Assembly: GCA_903904835.1 (NCBI GenBank)
Contig: CAIVEI010000209.1
Coordinates: 1 to 64,000, forward strand
Source: an uncultured Schlesneria sp.
GTDB lineage: Bacteria; Planctomycetota; Planctomycetia; Planctomycetales; Planctomycetaceae
Direction: 5' to 3'
Length of the DNA: 64,000 nt
Numbering within the stretch: position 1 is the first letter of the stretch; each line of letters opens with the position of its first letter. The position numbers and the translations under genes were made by a program. Positions 1 to 10,060 of the stretch are shown here, piece after piece. Below the pieces are notes generated by a model. The model did not search any database and was not told the origin of the DNA. It saw only the letters and a program-made list of their open reading frames with translations.

Positions 1-867
1 GATAAATGACGCCACAAAGCCGTGGGTTGTTTCCCCATTTTTATTAAATTTTAAAATAACTAAAAAAGAATCACATAAGCGGTTGGTGAAAAATTAAAAT
101 GTATAATCAACCAAATCGAGATGCAGGTCTACCGAAGTCTGTTGACGGTAAACTCAAGTCGTGGGTCATGTTGGCGTACTCTCCGTTTTTTTGACGGCTG
201 TACGCGCAGGAAACCTTTGTTTCCCAGGCAAGCTACGTTATTCCTCACGGACCGCAGTTCCGGAGCGGTGATTCGATTCCACTGCGCGGGGGGGATTTGC
301 CGCACGTCCTCGATCGACGCGCTATGTCGAAAGTACAACCGAATATTGTCGCACGATCACGCGCCGTGATCTTGAGTAAGTTCACGGCAGAAGACCGTAG
401 GACCTCGTTTTCCACTTTCAAGCAAGAATTTCCATTTTTCTCGCAAGTTTGTGGGATCGCCGCTGAATACGATTCCCATTTCTGTGGCGAACGTCGCGCG
501 AGCGGCATTTGTCAGTGCCGTTGTTTTGCTAGCTCCGCTAGGAACCGGCGACAGCAAGAAGAGCGGTGATCAGATCTCTTTTTTAGTGCGTTGGAATTGT
601 TGATGATATCGTATATGTGAATGGTGGCTTAAGCTGGTGAAAGGCCCGTTGATCACCCCAACGAGGGGCTTGGGGGAGGGGTGGGTCTAAAGACAGTCCG
701 ACGCTAGCAGCGTCGGCTACGTGGCCGACGCTGCTAGCGTCGGAAATAATCGACTGAGCCATCCATGCGAGCGCCTCGCTCCGGTAAAACAAGCACACGT
801 CTGTGGGTTAACAGCGAATTTAGCCCAAGTCCGCATGTTTGATCTAGCCACAAACAAGGTGCTTGAA
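1..867. other. Gene-free left edge
   Basis: No convincing gene was found here. Short open frames exist on both strands, but their translations are arginine/serine/cysteine-rich and mutually overlapping, with no recognisable domain. The first 110 bases are strongly AT-rich. The right part holds the 698-743 palindrome pair. The stretch may contain the promoter region of a gene left of the window. Confidence 0.6.
698..743. repeat. Paired 19-bp palindromic repeats in head-to-head orientation
   Basis: CCGACGCTAGCAGCGTCGG at 698-716 is followed after 8 bases by its exact reverse complement at 725-743. Each 19-mer is itself nearly palindromic, and together they form a longer hairpin. The same unit recurs singly at 3301-3319 and as a diverged pair at 4451-4496, always between genes. 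This is a REP-like dispersed element by inference. Confidence 0.85.
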
Positions 868-3210
868 TCACTTATTCAAGGACATTTTTTGAGGCTCATC
901 GGTTGTTGTGGGGATCGGAATCGGTTTCCAGTCCATGATTTGATAGTCATCGGAAAATTCGATGATCGTGATCGCCTGATCCACTGCGATATTCCGAAAG
1001 ACCTGTTTCCTCTTACTTGTTGGCCAGTCAATTTCAAGAACTGCGATTCGATCGGCATTTGCCAGACCGATCGTTTGTTGCAAGGGGTTAGCACCAAAGC
1101 TGCTTCCCGAAGAGACGTGTCGGTAAAACGTCTGTGGCATCTTACCATCCGTGACGATTTTGATTCTGGCACCAATTGCCGCGCGGTTCGTCTCTTTTCC
1201 GATCAATTTTACGGTGAGCCATTTGTTCTTGTGCCCGGGATTCTGGAACAGAATATTGTGATATTTGTCGCCGTTGACGACCCCACCCATCTTGATGAAA
1301 AGGTCAACATTTCCATCGCAGTCCCAATCCCCGCAGGCGACACCGTGACCCTTTTGGAGATTTCCCGTCCCTGTCGAGGCCGTGATATCAACGAACCGAT
1401 TGCCCGCCAGATTCCTCATCATACGATTGGGGATCAGTGTGGAGAAATCCGGATCACCGGTTCCCAGGTACATATCGAGAAAGCCGTCATTGTCGAAATC
1501 GCCGAAGTTGCTTCCCATCGTGCAAAAGACCAGGTCGAGTCCCACCTCTTTTGTGACGTCTTTAAAGCCTTTGCCACCCAGGTTGCGAAAGAGCCGGTTG
1601 GAATGAAGTCCGTGTGGCTGACCAATCAATCCTTTGACGACATCACCTAGCGACTTGTCATAGCATGTCGCGAAAATATCCAGCCAGCCATCATTATCGT
1701 AATCCCAAGCCCAGCACGAGAACCCCGCAACGGGCCCGTCAATTCCTTGTAACTCGGTGACGTCCGTGAACGTGCCATCGCGATTGTTGTGAAAGAGTTG
1801 TGCCGGTTGTTTCGAATAGTAGTTTAGAAACAAATCCGGATAGCCGTCATTGTCGAAGTCGATCCACGCACACCCTTTGCAAGAGCCGATGACCAGGTTT
1901 AATCCCGCTTCATAAGCGACTTCCTTGAACGTGCCGTTGCCGAGATTGTGGTACAGAAGGTTGGCTTGCCGTTCACAACAGACAAATAAGTCAAGCAAGC
2001 CGTCATTATCATAATCCGCCCATGACGCTGCGATGGAATTCACGGGATCGAGCAGTCCCGCTTCCTCGGTCACATCTGTGAATTTGCCATCCTTCTCTTG
2101 TCGGAGTAGCGACGGTCGCATGGAGGCCCAGACCCAAGCACCTCGGATCACGAAAATATCCATCAACCCATCATTGTTATAGTCGGTTTGGACACAGTTC
2201 ATTCCGCCCAATTGGCCAATCAACCCCGCCTCGGTGGTGGTATCTTCAAACGTCCCTTTTCCTGTGTTGTGAAGCAGATTCATCTGGCATGTGGCGTCGA
2301 TGGACGTGATCACGATATCCAGCAGGCCATCGTTATCAAAATCGTCCATGATGGCACCGCCCGCCTGCATGAACTGATTGACCCCCACAACGTGTCCGAT
2401 GTCACGAAACTTACCGATCCCATCAGTCGCCTTGTAAAAGTTGTCGAGCGCAATCAGATATTGTGGATCGACTTTATTGGGATGTTCGCCCAAGGTCATG
2501 TGGGCGACGTTCAACAGCCAACGCACTTCAATATCATCCGGAAATTTCTTCAGATATTCGGTGAAATGACGAATGGCAAGACGAGATCCGTCGGTGTTGA
2601 GATGGATGGCATTGGAAGCAATTGGAATAATGCAGGAGCTTTCACCCCGACACATAATACAATTTTCATTTTCACCACGGCGTAAAGCTGTAACGCCCTG
2701 GTAAAAGATGACGCTGTAGAGAGTATCACGACTCAGCTCCTGGTCGGTTTTCAACAATAATCGAATTTGTTCTAAAGTCTGATAGGCCTTTTTCGGTTCT
2801 CCTTCAGAATTCAAAAACATGGCTTTCTTCGATAGGTGCGCGACCCGATCCGTCAAAGGCAAGTCTGTAGCATCGTTTAGAATTTGGTCGATTTGTGCGA
2901 TTGCACGTCGTCCCGCACCGTCCCACCCTTTACCTATTTCCTCGGGAGTCGCGGCAGGTTTCCAGGGGGTGGCGGACTGGCCGACAAGAAGATAGCCGGA
3001 CGTATCGACGGCACCCCGCGGCAGGAATTTAATTTGCGGTCCGCCCGTGATCCAACTGAGTAAATCGGCGGAGTTTTCAGTCGCAACAAACATGCCGATA
3101 CTGATCCCGAGAAGAATTGCGACGAGCAGTATAGACCTCGCTCGCACGTTTGTACGTGTTCGAGATTTGTTTTTCAGCATTGGTTTGTCTCTGCCATCAG
3201 GAACTTGCAT
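868..3210 (-). CDS. Membrane-anchored FG-GAP/VCBS and ASPIC/UnbV domain protein
   Basis: Protein of 780 residues. A basic N-terminus is followed by one hydrophobic segment (about residues 24-42), so it is probably an uncleaved signal or membrane anchor with the rest outside the cytoplasm. Residues about 90-240 are alpha-helical and TPR-like. From about 285 to 610 there are repeated calcium-binding-type loops of the form DxDNDGxxD, the signature of FG-GAP/VCBS beta-propeller blades. The last ~120 residues match the ASPIC/UnbV domain (around GARIKIV and SSGSSFGANP). Such proteins are abundant in planctomycetes; their substrate is unknown. The start is ambiguous: a second ATG ten codons in (3180) directly precedes the basic/hydrophobic segment. 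The family assignment is secure; the function is not. Confidence 0.85.
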   Translation of the reverse strand: MQVPDGRDKPMLKNKSRTRTNVRARSILLVAILLGISIGMFVATENSADLLSWITGGPQIKFLPRGAVDTSGYLLVGQSATPWKPAATPEEIGKGWDGAGRRAIAQIDQILNDATDLPLTDRVAHLSKKAMFLNSEGEPKKAYQTLEQIRLLLKTDQELSRDTLYSVIFYQGVTALRRGENENCIMCRGESSCIIPIASNAIHLNTDGSRLAIRHFTEYLKKFPDDIEVRWLLNVAHMTLGEHPNKVDPQYLIALDNFYKATDGIGKFRDIGHVVGVNQFMQAGGAIMDDFDNDGLLDIVITSIDATCQMNLLHNTGKGTFEDTTTEAGLIGQLGGMNCVQTDYNNDGLMDIFVIRGAWVWASMRPSLLRQEKDGKFTDVTEEAGLLDPVNSIAASWADYDNDGLLDLFVCCERQANLLYHNLGNGTFKEVAYEAGLNLVIGSCKGCAWIDFDNDGYPDLFLNYYSKQPAQLFHNNRDGTFTDVTELQGIDGPVAGFSCWAWDYDNDGWLDIFATCYDKSLGDVVKGLIGQPHGLHSNRLFRNLGGKGFKDVTKEVGLDLVFCTMGSNFGDFDNDGFLDMYLGTGDPDFSTLIPNRMMRNLAGNRFVDITASTGTGNLQKGHGVACGDWDCDGNVDLFIKMGGVVNGDKYHNILFQNPGHKNKWLTVKLIGKETNRAAIGARIKIVTDGKMPQTFYRHVSSGSSFGANPLQQTIGLANADRIAVLEIDWPTSKRKQVFRNIAVDQAITIIEFSDDYQIMDWKPIPIPTTTDEPQKMSLNK

Positions 3211-3300
3211 GACACGCTATCATTAAATGCAGGTTTATGCTGGTTCCAAGGGTCATGGACCACTGCTGCAGTGGCGGTGAGGCTTCGGTCGAATTGCCGT

Positions 3301-3319
3301 CCGACGCTAGCAGCGTCGG
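3301..3319. repeat. Single copy of the 19-bp palindromic repeat
   Basis: Exact copy of the unit at 698-716, lying just downstream of the stop codon of the 3324-4385 gene. It could form a hairpin at the 3' end of that transcript, but no T-run follows, so terminator function is not supported. Confidence 0.8.
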
Positions 3320-3323
3320 TCCG

Positions 3324-4385
3324 TCATTTGAGTTTTTCAACCAGCCAATCGATTGCGTCTCGTTCGGATTCGGGCGTCACCGCATGTGCCACATTCGGTT
3401 GTAACCAGAACTCGAAATTGTGGCTGGCGTTGACGCTCCGATATGCCTTGCGAGCGGCGTTCACGCAAAGCTCCAGGCCAGGCCCGGGCGTCCGATCGTC
3501 TTTTTCCCCGTTGATCACCAACAATGGACGAGGTGCGATCAAAGGCAACATTTGAGGACCATCGAATTCCTTTTCGATTCCCGGTACCACTCGTTGATAA
3601 AATCGGCGGATAAAGTGCGAATCGACCTTGGTTACGTTCGACTCCGTCGCTGCGTAATCGACAGCCGATTGAATCGTGCCGATTCGTGATTGCCAGGCAT
3701 TGTGTTCCAGCGCCCAATCAAAACTCTGAACTCCGATGCAACTCACACTGGCGAGGATTCGTGTGTCGACCGCGGCTGTCAGATACAGTTCCGTCCCCCC
3801 TTTTGAGATGCCAATGGAGGCAATCCGTTTGGGATCAACGTCACGGCGAGTTTCCAGATAGTCGATCAACCGCTGTAGGTCCCAGGCAGTGTCATAATAG
3901 AACGGGTATCCATTTCCTTTTTTCCAGGTCTCCAGAATGGCCGCTCGGTATGCGTCACTTCCCTTCCCGAATGTCGCGCGTTCGCCCGAAAAACGAGCAT
4001 CCATGGCCACGGCGATCAGATCCTGATTCGCTAGCTTCCGCAGCAACGGCTTCATTGCCTCTTTGCTGCCACCTGTTCCGTGCAGCACGATCACGACTGG
4101 ACGACGTGTCGAATCAGATGCTTTTTCGTTCTTCAGCAGCAGACAAGAAACGCGCTGATTGGCTTCTGCGTTAAATTCAAAGCCTGTTTCAACCAGACCA
4201 TCGACAATCGCTGACGGTCGGTCAACTTGATTGAGCGGCACACGAGGTCGCTCAATCAACTTCAAGAACCGATCTCGAGTATCGATTCCCTCGGGAATTA
4301 TTCGTGGCGGGCGATCTTCCGCGAGTATTTGTATTGCCGCGAAACTCATGAACAGGACGCTCCAGAAAATATCCGAGGTTTTCAT
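3324..4385 (-). CDS. Secreted alpha/beta hydrolase (acetyl-esterase/dienelactone-hydrolase-like)
   Basis: Protein of 353 residues starting with a signal peptide (hydrophobic residues 5-21, cleavage near AEDRP). The alpha/beta-hydrolase landmarks are in order: oxyanion-hole motif HGTGG (102-106), nucleophile elbow G-I-S-K-G with Ser194, acid Asp296 or Asp297 in the EKDDRTPGP stretch, and His334 in AHAV. The length fits single-domain esterases of the AXE1/prolyl-oligopeptidase-like group. It precedes a DUF4965 protein on the same strand, with another palindromic repeat between them; both may serve in breakdown of plant or algal material. The exact substrate cannot be read from the sequence. Confidence 0.82.
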   Translation of the reverse strand: MKTSDIFWSVLFMSFAAIQILAEDRPPRIIPEGIDTRDRFLKLIERPRVPLNQVDRPSAIVDGLVETGFEFNAEANQRVSCLLLKNEKASDSTRRPVVIVLHGTGGSKEAMKPLLRKLANQDLIAVAMDARFSGERATFGKGSDAYRAAILETWKKGNGYPFYYDTAWDLQRLIDYLETRRDVDPKRIASIGISKGGTELYLTAAVDTRILASVSCIGVQSFDWALEHNAWQSRIGTIQSAVDYAATESNVTKVDSHFIRRFYQRVVPGIEKEFDGPQMLPLIAPRPLLVINGEKDDRTPGPGLELCVNAARKAYRSVNASHNFEFWLQPNVAHAVTPESERDAIDWLVEKLK

Positions 4386-4450
4386 TTTTATTTCTTTACT
4401 GATTTTGAATTTCGTTCCCCTGGGAGCGGTGGGGTTTGGGCGGATCGCGT

Positions 4451-4496
4451 CCGATGCTAGCAGAGTCGGCCACGTGTCCGACGCTGCTAGCGTCGG
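4451..4496. repeat. Diverged pair of 19-bp palindromic repeats
   Basis: A copy with two changes (CCGATGCTAGCAGAGTCGG, 4451-4469) faces a perfect inverted copy at 4478-4496 across 8 bases containing CACGTG-like sequence. The organisation is the same as at 698-743. It sits between the DUF4965 gene stop and the esterase gene start. Confidence 0.8.
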
Positions 4497-4512
4497 ACCA
4501 TCATATCCGTGA

Positions 4513-6975
4513 TCATTTTTGTTTTTTCACTGTGACCAGACCAACATCGATGTATTGACCTCCGCCCGTTTGATGGCAATGAACGGCGATTCGATTCATT
4601 CCTGGCTTCAGCGCAGTTCTCGCCACTTGCGACAACGGTCGCGTCTCGTACTGAACCGTGTAACCGGAAAACTTGTCGGCGGGCTCCCCGTTCAAATAGA
4701 TTTCGGTGTCTTCATCGTGATGAATCAGCCACTGCAACTTCTCGATGTCGGCCCGCGAAATCTCGATATCCCGAACTAGCCAGATATCGGCATTGTTCCA
4801 CGTCGTTCGCACAGTAGTACCTGGGGTTTCGGCTGTCCCGAAGCCAGACTTACCGAGTTTCCAATCCTTCGTGTCGAAGTCTGTTTTGTTCCAGCTCTCC
4901 GCAGGATTGGACGTTGTGTAATACCAATCACTAGGCCTGGTCGCGGCGACTGCAATGATTTCAGTGACGATTGGAGGCTTAGGCATGGCGGCCCAGTCTG
5001 TGGCCTTCGTAACGTCTCGCGAAGCCCATTTCTTCCAGACTTTCTGGTTGTAAAGCATTTGAGCAAACACACCGCCAACAACAGGGCGAGCGGTAAAACC
5101 GACCTTTCTGGCATCCTTCGTTTGATACCAGTCGGTTAACGGAGAACGATCAGGTGTTTTGTTGATAAACGTGATGATGGGGTTGACCAAGGCCTCAAAG
5201 TCGTTTCGATCTTGAGTCAACGTCGCAGTCCAGGTGATCCAGTCGAGCTTCGTATAGTTTTCGCGGTTATCCAGAGGGAGACCGTATTGATTCTGAATCT
5301 TGCGATAATATGCAAGCTCCTTTTTCGCCACGGATGTGGGGAAGATGTTCAAGCCAAGGATTTGGTCCCAGATCAAATTGTATTTCTGGCTCCAGCTACC
5401 CTGTTTGTCAAATGCCAGGCGATAGTGATCCCCTTCATCAGCAGCTTCCATCCATCGCTTGGCAAACGAGCGAGCGAGTTCAAAGGATTTGGTCGCCTTT
5501 TCTGTCTCGCCACGCATTCCGCACAGTTTTGCGTAAGCTCCAATGGCACAGATCGCCTTGGCACTCAGGTTGACGTTATGAGCAAGATGACCGGCAAAAT
5601 CGTCCGTGCAAAGTTGATTCTCAGGATCGAAGCCCTTTTCTTTCAGGTACTCGGCCCAGGTCTCGATTTGTTTCCAATAAAGATTGGCGAAACCGGGGTT
5701 CCCTTCCATCTGGGCGATCGCCGCGACGAGTAAAAGTACGTTTCCGCACTCCTCAACCGGCATTTGATTTTCTTCGGTTCGTTCGCCCCCGCCGTAGACT
5801 TGACCGTTTGCATGAGGATATTGACCTAAGTCATGGGGAGCGAACGGAAACCGCCAGCGTTCGCTGGCCGCGTAATTCATGAATGGAACAAGAAACGACT
5901 TTGCGAGAGATGGCCCGAACAACAGAAACTGAGGTGCCATGGGATAGAAGACATCAGATGTTGCGATACAACCGTTTGAATGATTTTCTTTACAGAATTC
6001 CAAAGGCTGTCCATTTTCGTCCGCCACGAATTTTCCGGCGGCAAAACATTGGCGGTAACAAAGTGCGCCAAGCTGAGCGTAATTCTCACCCCCATTTAAT
6101 CGCAGGTCAGCCATCAATTCGTCATCGAATGCGACACAGCGTTTGAAAAGGCTGTCATAGTCGCTTGCCGCTGCCTTCAACAGATCGCTGGCTTCCCATC
6201 CGTTTCGTCGCCAGAAAGGCCGCAAGTTTTCTTTCATGTACTGAATCGAATACAGGTCGTCATAGGCCAACATCAACCAGCGGGACGATTCTTTTAAAAT
6301 TACGGTGCCAAAATCGAGTTCCAGCCGATGGTCCTTCCAGCCTGGTTGCTGTGTTGTTGGGGATGAGAGATAGAGGTAACCCCAATCAATTCGTAAATCA
6401 TCACCGCTTCGTCCCAGAATTTGTTGGGCCTGCGATCCGACTGAAACGGTCGACAACCCGTCGATCGTCGGTTGCGACCATTCAGTCTTCTGATTCGACT
6501 CGTTGACCGAGATTTCAGGCGAGACTGCAAAATCGATCGAGACTTTGTGGGGGTTCCGATCAATTGACTTGACGGTATAGGTCACATAAGTCACAGGCCA
6601 TGAGAGAAGGTCGATACTCTCAGGAAGGCTTGGCGTCATGAACGTCAATGTCAGGGCGATTTCAGGCGACTCGAATTGATAAACGGTTCGAGTTGGTAGA
6701 ACGACAACACTTTTCTGCGGCATCGGAGCGAGCGTGGCCGGTTCGGCCCCCATTAGCCTCAAGCGTTTTCCATCAATAACGACCGAACTCGTCATCCGAT
6801 GCGGTTTTCCCGTCCAGTGAGTCGTATCAGAGTCTGTCAGCTTGTCAGCCTGAGACCAGATACTGAAATACGGATCACAGGCCACCAATGGAACAGCCGG
6901 TGGTCGGTTCAACTGCTGACCAAAAGCGGCTGCTGAACCGAGGACGGTGATCAAAAGGAATGAAATCGCTCTCAT
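4513..6975 (-). CDS. Secreted glutaminase-A-like protein (DUF5127/DUF4965/DUF1793 architecture)
   Basis: Protein of 820 residues with a clear signal peptide (hydrophobic core 4-18, cleavage after AFG). The mature protein begins RPPAVPLVACDPYFSIWS, typical of the family, followed by an N-terminal beta-sandwich (DUF4964/DUF5127-like) and then a large alpha-barrel region (about 290-650) matching DUF4965/DUF1793. A C-terminal beta domain (about 690-815) with an HHDEDTEIYLNG stretch looks like a carbohydrate-binding or galactose-binding-like module. Fungal relatives are called glutaminase A, but bacterial members with this architecture sit in glycan-degradation loci and may be glycosidases. Substrate unknown. 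Confidence 0.82.
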   Translation of the reverse strand: MRAISFLLITVLGSAAAFGQQLNRPPAVPLVACDPYFSIWSQADKLTDSDTTHWTGKPHRMTSSVVIDGKRLRLMGAEPATLAPMPQKSVVVLPTRTVYQFESPEIALTLTFMTPSLPESIDLLSWPVTYVTYTVKSIDRNPHKVSIDFAVSPEISVNESNQKTEWSQPTIDGLSTVSVGSQAQQILGRSGDDLRIDWGYLYLSSPTTQQPGWKDHRLELDFGTVILKESSRWLMLAYDDLYSIQYMKENLRPFWRRNGWEASDLLKAAASDYDSLFKRCVAFDDELMADLRLNGGENYAQLGALCYRQCFAAGKFVADENGQPLEFCKENHSNGCIATSDVFYPMAPQFLLFGPSLAKSFLVPFMNYAASERWRFPFAPHDLGQYPHANGQVYGGGERTEENQMPVEECGNVLLLVAAIAQMEGNPGFANLYWKQIETWAEYLKEKGFDPENQLCTDDFAGHLAHNVNLSAKAICAIGAYAKLCGMRGETEKATKSFELARSFAKRWMEAADEGDHYRLAFDKQGSWSQKYNLIWDQILGLNIFPTSVAKKELAYYRKIQNQYGLPLDNRENYTKLDWITWTATLTQDRNDFEALVNPIITFINKTPDRSPLTDWYQTKDARKVGFTARPVVGGVFAQMLYNQKVWKKWASRDVTKATDWAAMPKPPIVTEIIAVAATRPSDWYYTTSNPAESWNKTDFDTKDWKLGKSGFGTAETPGTTVRTTWNNADIWLVRDIEISRADIEKLQWLIHHDEDTEIYLNGEPADKFSGYTVQYETRPLSQVARTALKPGMNRIAVHCHQTGGGQYIDVGLVTVKKQK

Positions 6976-7159
6976 GCAATTGGCCTCTGATGTGAAAACT
7001 TTTCATACGTTGTCTTGAGCAGCGTATTGATCAGTATGATATTTTGGGGGAGTGTCAACGAAGCGCAGCGTAGTCGAGCCAGCAGCCTGACGACAAGCAT
7101 GTGAGTTCAGATCCACACATGGAAATGTGGCGGACCAACAAACCGAATCAGGGTATCCA

Positions 7160-7786
7160 ATGAAAATCGGAATTTTGTCGGACATTCACGAACAAGTCGA
7201 TCAGCTTCAAAACGCAATTGACGTACTTCGAAGACACGAGGCTGACAGCTTCCTAGTCCTGGGAGATACGTGCGATACCAATGAGCGAGTCGAGGAAACA
7301 ATAGCTCTATTGCGTGATGTCGGTGCAATCGGTGTCTGGGGTAATCATGATTTCGGACTCTGCATCGATCAGTCTGATGAAATCCGGCAGCAGTACAGTG
7401 CAGATGTTCTCGATTTCATGAGCAGGTTGCAGCCACGGCTTGAGATTGACGGCTGTCTGTTCACGCACATTGAACCGTGGCTCGACCCGAACAAGATTGA
7501 GGATCTCTGGTATTTCGACGGTCCGCCCGAGACGCAAGAAAAACTGAATCGAAGCTTCGCAGCGATGCCTCATCGAGTGATGTTCATTGGACACTACCAT
7601 TGCTGGCTGGTTGGTTCTACAGCCGGTATTGTTCCATGGAACGGTGAGACATCAATCAAGCTGGACGCGACACAACAACATCTTGTCGTCATGAACGCTG
7701 TTTGCCACGGGTATTGTGCGTTATTTGATACTTCAAACAACGAACTTAGCCCGTTTAGCGTAGGCCCCGACGATCGGTTGACCTGA
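7160..7786 (+). CDS. Calcineurin-like metallophosphoesterase (YfcE-type fold)
   Basis: Protein of 208 residues when started at the ATG at 7160; an in-frame start 11 codons upstream adds a hydrophilic tail that the family lacks. The metal-binding motifs are all present: D8-x-H10 (LSDIH), GD36 (VLGDT), GNHD (61-64), H103 (FTH) and GHYH (144-147). This predicts a cytosolic dinuclear metal phosphoesterase acting on a small phosphodiester or phosphomonoester. It is a single gene, divergent from the DUF4965 gene. The specific substrate is unknown. Confidence 0.85.
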   Translation: MKIGILSDIHEQVDQLQNAIDVLRRHEADSFLVLGDTCDTNERVEETIALLRDVGAIGVWGNHDFGLCIDQSDEIRQQYSADVLDFMSRLQPRLEIDGCLFTHIEPWLDPNKIEDLWYFDGPPETQEKLNRSFAAMPHRVMFIGHYHCWLVGSTAGIVPWNGETSIKLDATQQHLVVMNAVCHGYCALFDTSNNELSPFSVGPDDRLT

Positions 7787-8012
7787 AGTAGCAAAAAGAT
7801 TCTAGACTCAATTTCGCGAGGGTTTCGATTGATCGCTTTTCCTGCCGCGAGTTGGCAATTTTGTTTGTTTCAAAAAACACTGGGTCAGCGACTTTTGAAT
7901 TCTATGAACCGTGCCACAATAGTCCTGACGGCATTATCTACCGGCAGGTTGCCTGGTGAAACAATGTTTGAGCGAATTGAGCGTAACGACAATTAGAAAT
8001 GGAACACATGCG

Positions 8013-9365
8013 ATGAGATGCCTGCTGAAATCGATGAGTCTTTTTATCGGCTTGGGAATATCTGTTTCGAATTTCAAGAACGAAGCGGCAGCTCAAGCAG
8101 CAACAGCTCCGCAACATAAGCCCGCCGACGTGACGCGAGAACAGATTATCGACCAGACGATGAGGCCATTCAGTGGACTCACTGCGAATGGGATAGATTG
8201 TTCTTCGCTAACGGGCAAAGTCATGTGCGGCTATCAAGGATGGCATGCGGCTGAGGGAGACGGGTGCGGACGTGGCTGGTATCACTGGACCGGACGAAAC
8301 GGCTTCAAGCCGGGGAGCACGAATGTCGATCTTTGGCCGGACGTGAGTGAGCTTAATCCTGACGAGCGTTACGCGACCCCCTTCCAGACTGCTGACGGAA
8401 AGCCGGCTGAGGTCTATAGCGCATTCAACGCCAAAACGGTCATCCGACATTTCCAGTGGATGCAGGAGTACGCGATTGACGGCGTGTTCGTACAGCGCTT
8501 TGCCAGCGAAGTCTTCCATCCGCCGGGGCTGAGACAGTTCAACACCGTGCTGAACCATTGCCGGGATGGAGCCAACAAGTACGGCCGCACATACGCGGTG
8601 ATGTATGATCTGTCGGGGATAAGAGCGGGACAGATGTTACAGGTGATGGAAGATTGGAAACTTCTCTCAGAAAGGATGCAGATCACGAAAGACCCCGCAT
8701 ACTTGCACCACAACGGCAAGCCCGTCGTGGCGGTGTGGGGTTTTGGCTTCAGTGATGGGCGAAAATATACGCTACAGGAGGGGCTCGACCTGGTCGCGTT
8801 CCTGAAGGGGAAAGAGGGAGGCGAGAATACGGTGATGTTGGGAGTACCGACTTACTGGCGCACTCTGGAACGGGATGCAATGAATGACAAGACGCTGCTG
8901 GAATTGATAGAGAAAGCGGATATCGTCAGTCCCTGGACGGTCGGGCGATATACCACTCCAGAACAAGTAGCCAGCTATTCCGAGAAAACGATGGGACCAG
9001 ATATCGCCTGGTGCAAGGAACGTGAAAAGGATTATCTGCCCGTCGTCTTTCCGGGTTTCAGTTGGCATAACCAGAACCGTCGCTTTCCAATCAACTCGAT
9101 TCCGCGTCTGGGTGGAAAATTTCTCTGGTCTCAGTTTGTCGCGGCGAAAAAAGCTGGCGCAACGATGATCTATCAGGCGATGTTTGACGAAGTGGACGAG
9201 GGGACGGCCATTTATAAATGCACGAACAATGTACCGGTAGGCGAATCGACGTTTTCGACATTTGATGGTCTTCCTAGCGATTTCTATTTGAAGCTGGTCG
9301 GCGCAGCGAGCAAAATGTTACGCGGTGATCTTCCATTGACGGAAGAAATGCCAGGGTCGAGGTGA
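8013..9365 (+). CDS. Secreted GH71/GH99-like glycoside hydrolase family protein
   Basis: Protein of 450 residues starting at 8013, where a signal peptide begins (MRCLLKSMSLFIG, cleavage near EAAAQA). An upstream in-frame start 19 codons earlier would bury it. The mature protein carries KVMCGYQGWHAAEGDG and a GRGWYHW stretch, characteristic of the GH71/GH99-like alpha-mannanase/xylosidase-like group, with IDGVFVQRF and a late DEVDEGTAIYK motif. These are (beta/alpha)8 barrel proteins that attack mannans or glucans. It is monocistronic, and its neighbours give no further clue. The catalytic acid was not assigned. Confidence 0.78.
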   Translation: MRCLLKSMSLFIGLGISVSNFKNEAAAQAATAPQHKPADVTREQIIDQTMRPFSGLTANGIDCSSLTGKVMCGYQGWHAAEGDGCGRGWYHWTGRNGFKPGSTNVDLWPDVSELNPDERYATPFQTADGKPAEVYSAFNAKTVIRHFQWMQEYAIDGVFVQRFASEVFHPPGLRQFNTVLNHCRDGANKYGRTYAVMYDLSGIRAGQMLQVMEDWKLLSERMQITKDPAYLHHNGKPVVAVWGFGFSDGRKYTLQEGLDLVAFLKGKEGGENTVMLGVPTYWRTLERDAMNDKTLLELIEKADIVSPWTVGRYTTPEQVASYSEKTMGPDIAWCKEREKDYLPVVFPGFSWHNQNRRFPINSIPRLGGKFLWSQFVAAKKAGATMIYQAMFDEVDEGTAIYKCTNNVPVGESTFSTFDGLPSDFYLKLVGAASKMLRGDLPLTEEMPGSR

Positions 9366-9661
9366 ACTGGGGGTGTGATCTCTCGGATTATTCGTGTTAC
9401 ATTTGGTTTGTATTTAACGTCGGCAGGGAAAAGAAAACTTTTTGTTCGCCAAACCGATGCCAGCAAGCATGCACAAATATCGCTGCATGAAAATTATTTC
9501 AGATAAATATTCTCCTGCGGTCCCTTCCATACTGTCTTTGCCAAGGCGACGATGTATCGGCTTGGATCTCGGCAGGACTTCAATCTGAAACTCACTGGCA
9601 AAGATCCGATTCTTCAGCCATAGCAGAGACAATACAGTTGTCGGAACAATGGAGCAGTAAA

Positions 9662-10030
9662 ATGAAATCGATCAAGGTGTTTGACAAGCCGATGTGTTGT
9701 TCGACGGGGGTTTGTGGACCACAGGTGGACCCGTTGCTCCCTCGATTCGCCGCCGACCTTGATTGGTTGCGATCTCAAGGGGTGTCTGTCGAGAGGTTCA
9801 ATCTCGCCCAGCAGCCAGAGGCATTCATTCAGAACGCAGAAGTTCAGAAGCTGTTGTCATCTGCTGGAACCGATTGTCTGCCATTGGTATTCATGGATGA
9901 AACGCTCATGTCACAGGCGGATTATCCGTCGCGGACGATGCTTTCCAAATGGACTGGGTTGGCTTCCGTGATGACGGTACTTCCGATGCTGTCTGGTGAC
10001 GGATGTTGCGGGACGACGGGTTGTTGCTAG
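9662..10030 (+). CDS. arsD: ArsD arsenite metallochaperone/repressor
   Basis: Protein of 122 residues from the ATG at 9662. This start puts the conserved arsenite-binding cysteines at Cys12, Cys13 and Cys18 (KPMCCSTGVCG), the numbering known for E. coli ArsD, so the ATG eight codons upstream is unlikely. The C-terminus carries two vicinal pairs, Cys115-116 and Cys121-122 (GCCGTTGCC). ArsD hands As(III) to ArsA and weakly represses ars operons. It lies 267 bases upstream of arsA on the same strand, but no ArsR, ArsB/Acr3 or ArsC is in the window. Confidence 0.93.
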   Translation: MKSIKVFDKPMCCSTGVCGPQVDPLLPRFAADLDWLRSQGVSVERFNLAQQPEAFIQNAEVQKLLSSAGTDCLPLVFMDETLMSQADYPSRTMLSKWTGLASVMTVLPMLSGDGCCGTTGCC

Positions 10031-10060
10031 AACCGTGTCAATTCCTGAATTGGGATTCTG

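Noticed and set aside
721-1650. Long plus-strand frame opposite the 868-3210 gene
   Set aside because: It is the shadow of the VCBS/UnbV gene; the translation has no domain, and the opposite strand gives a full-length family protein.
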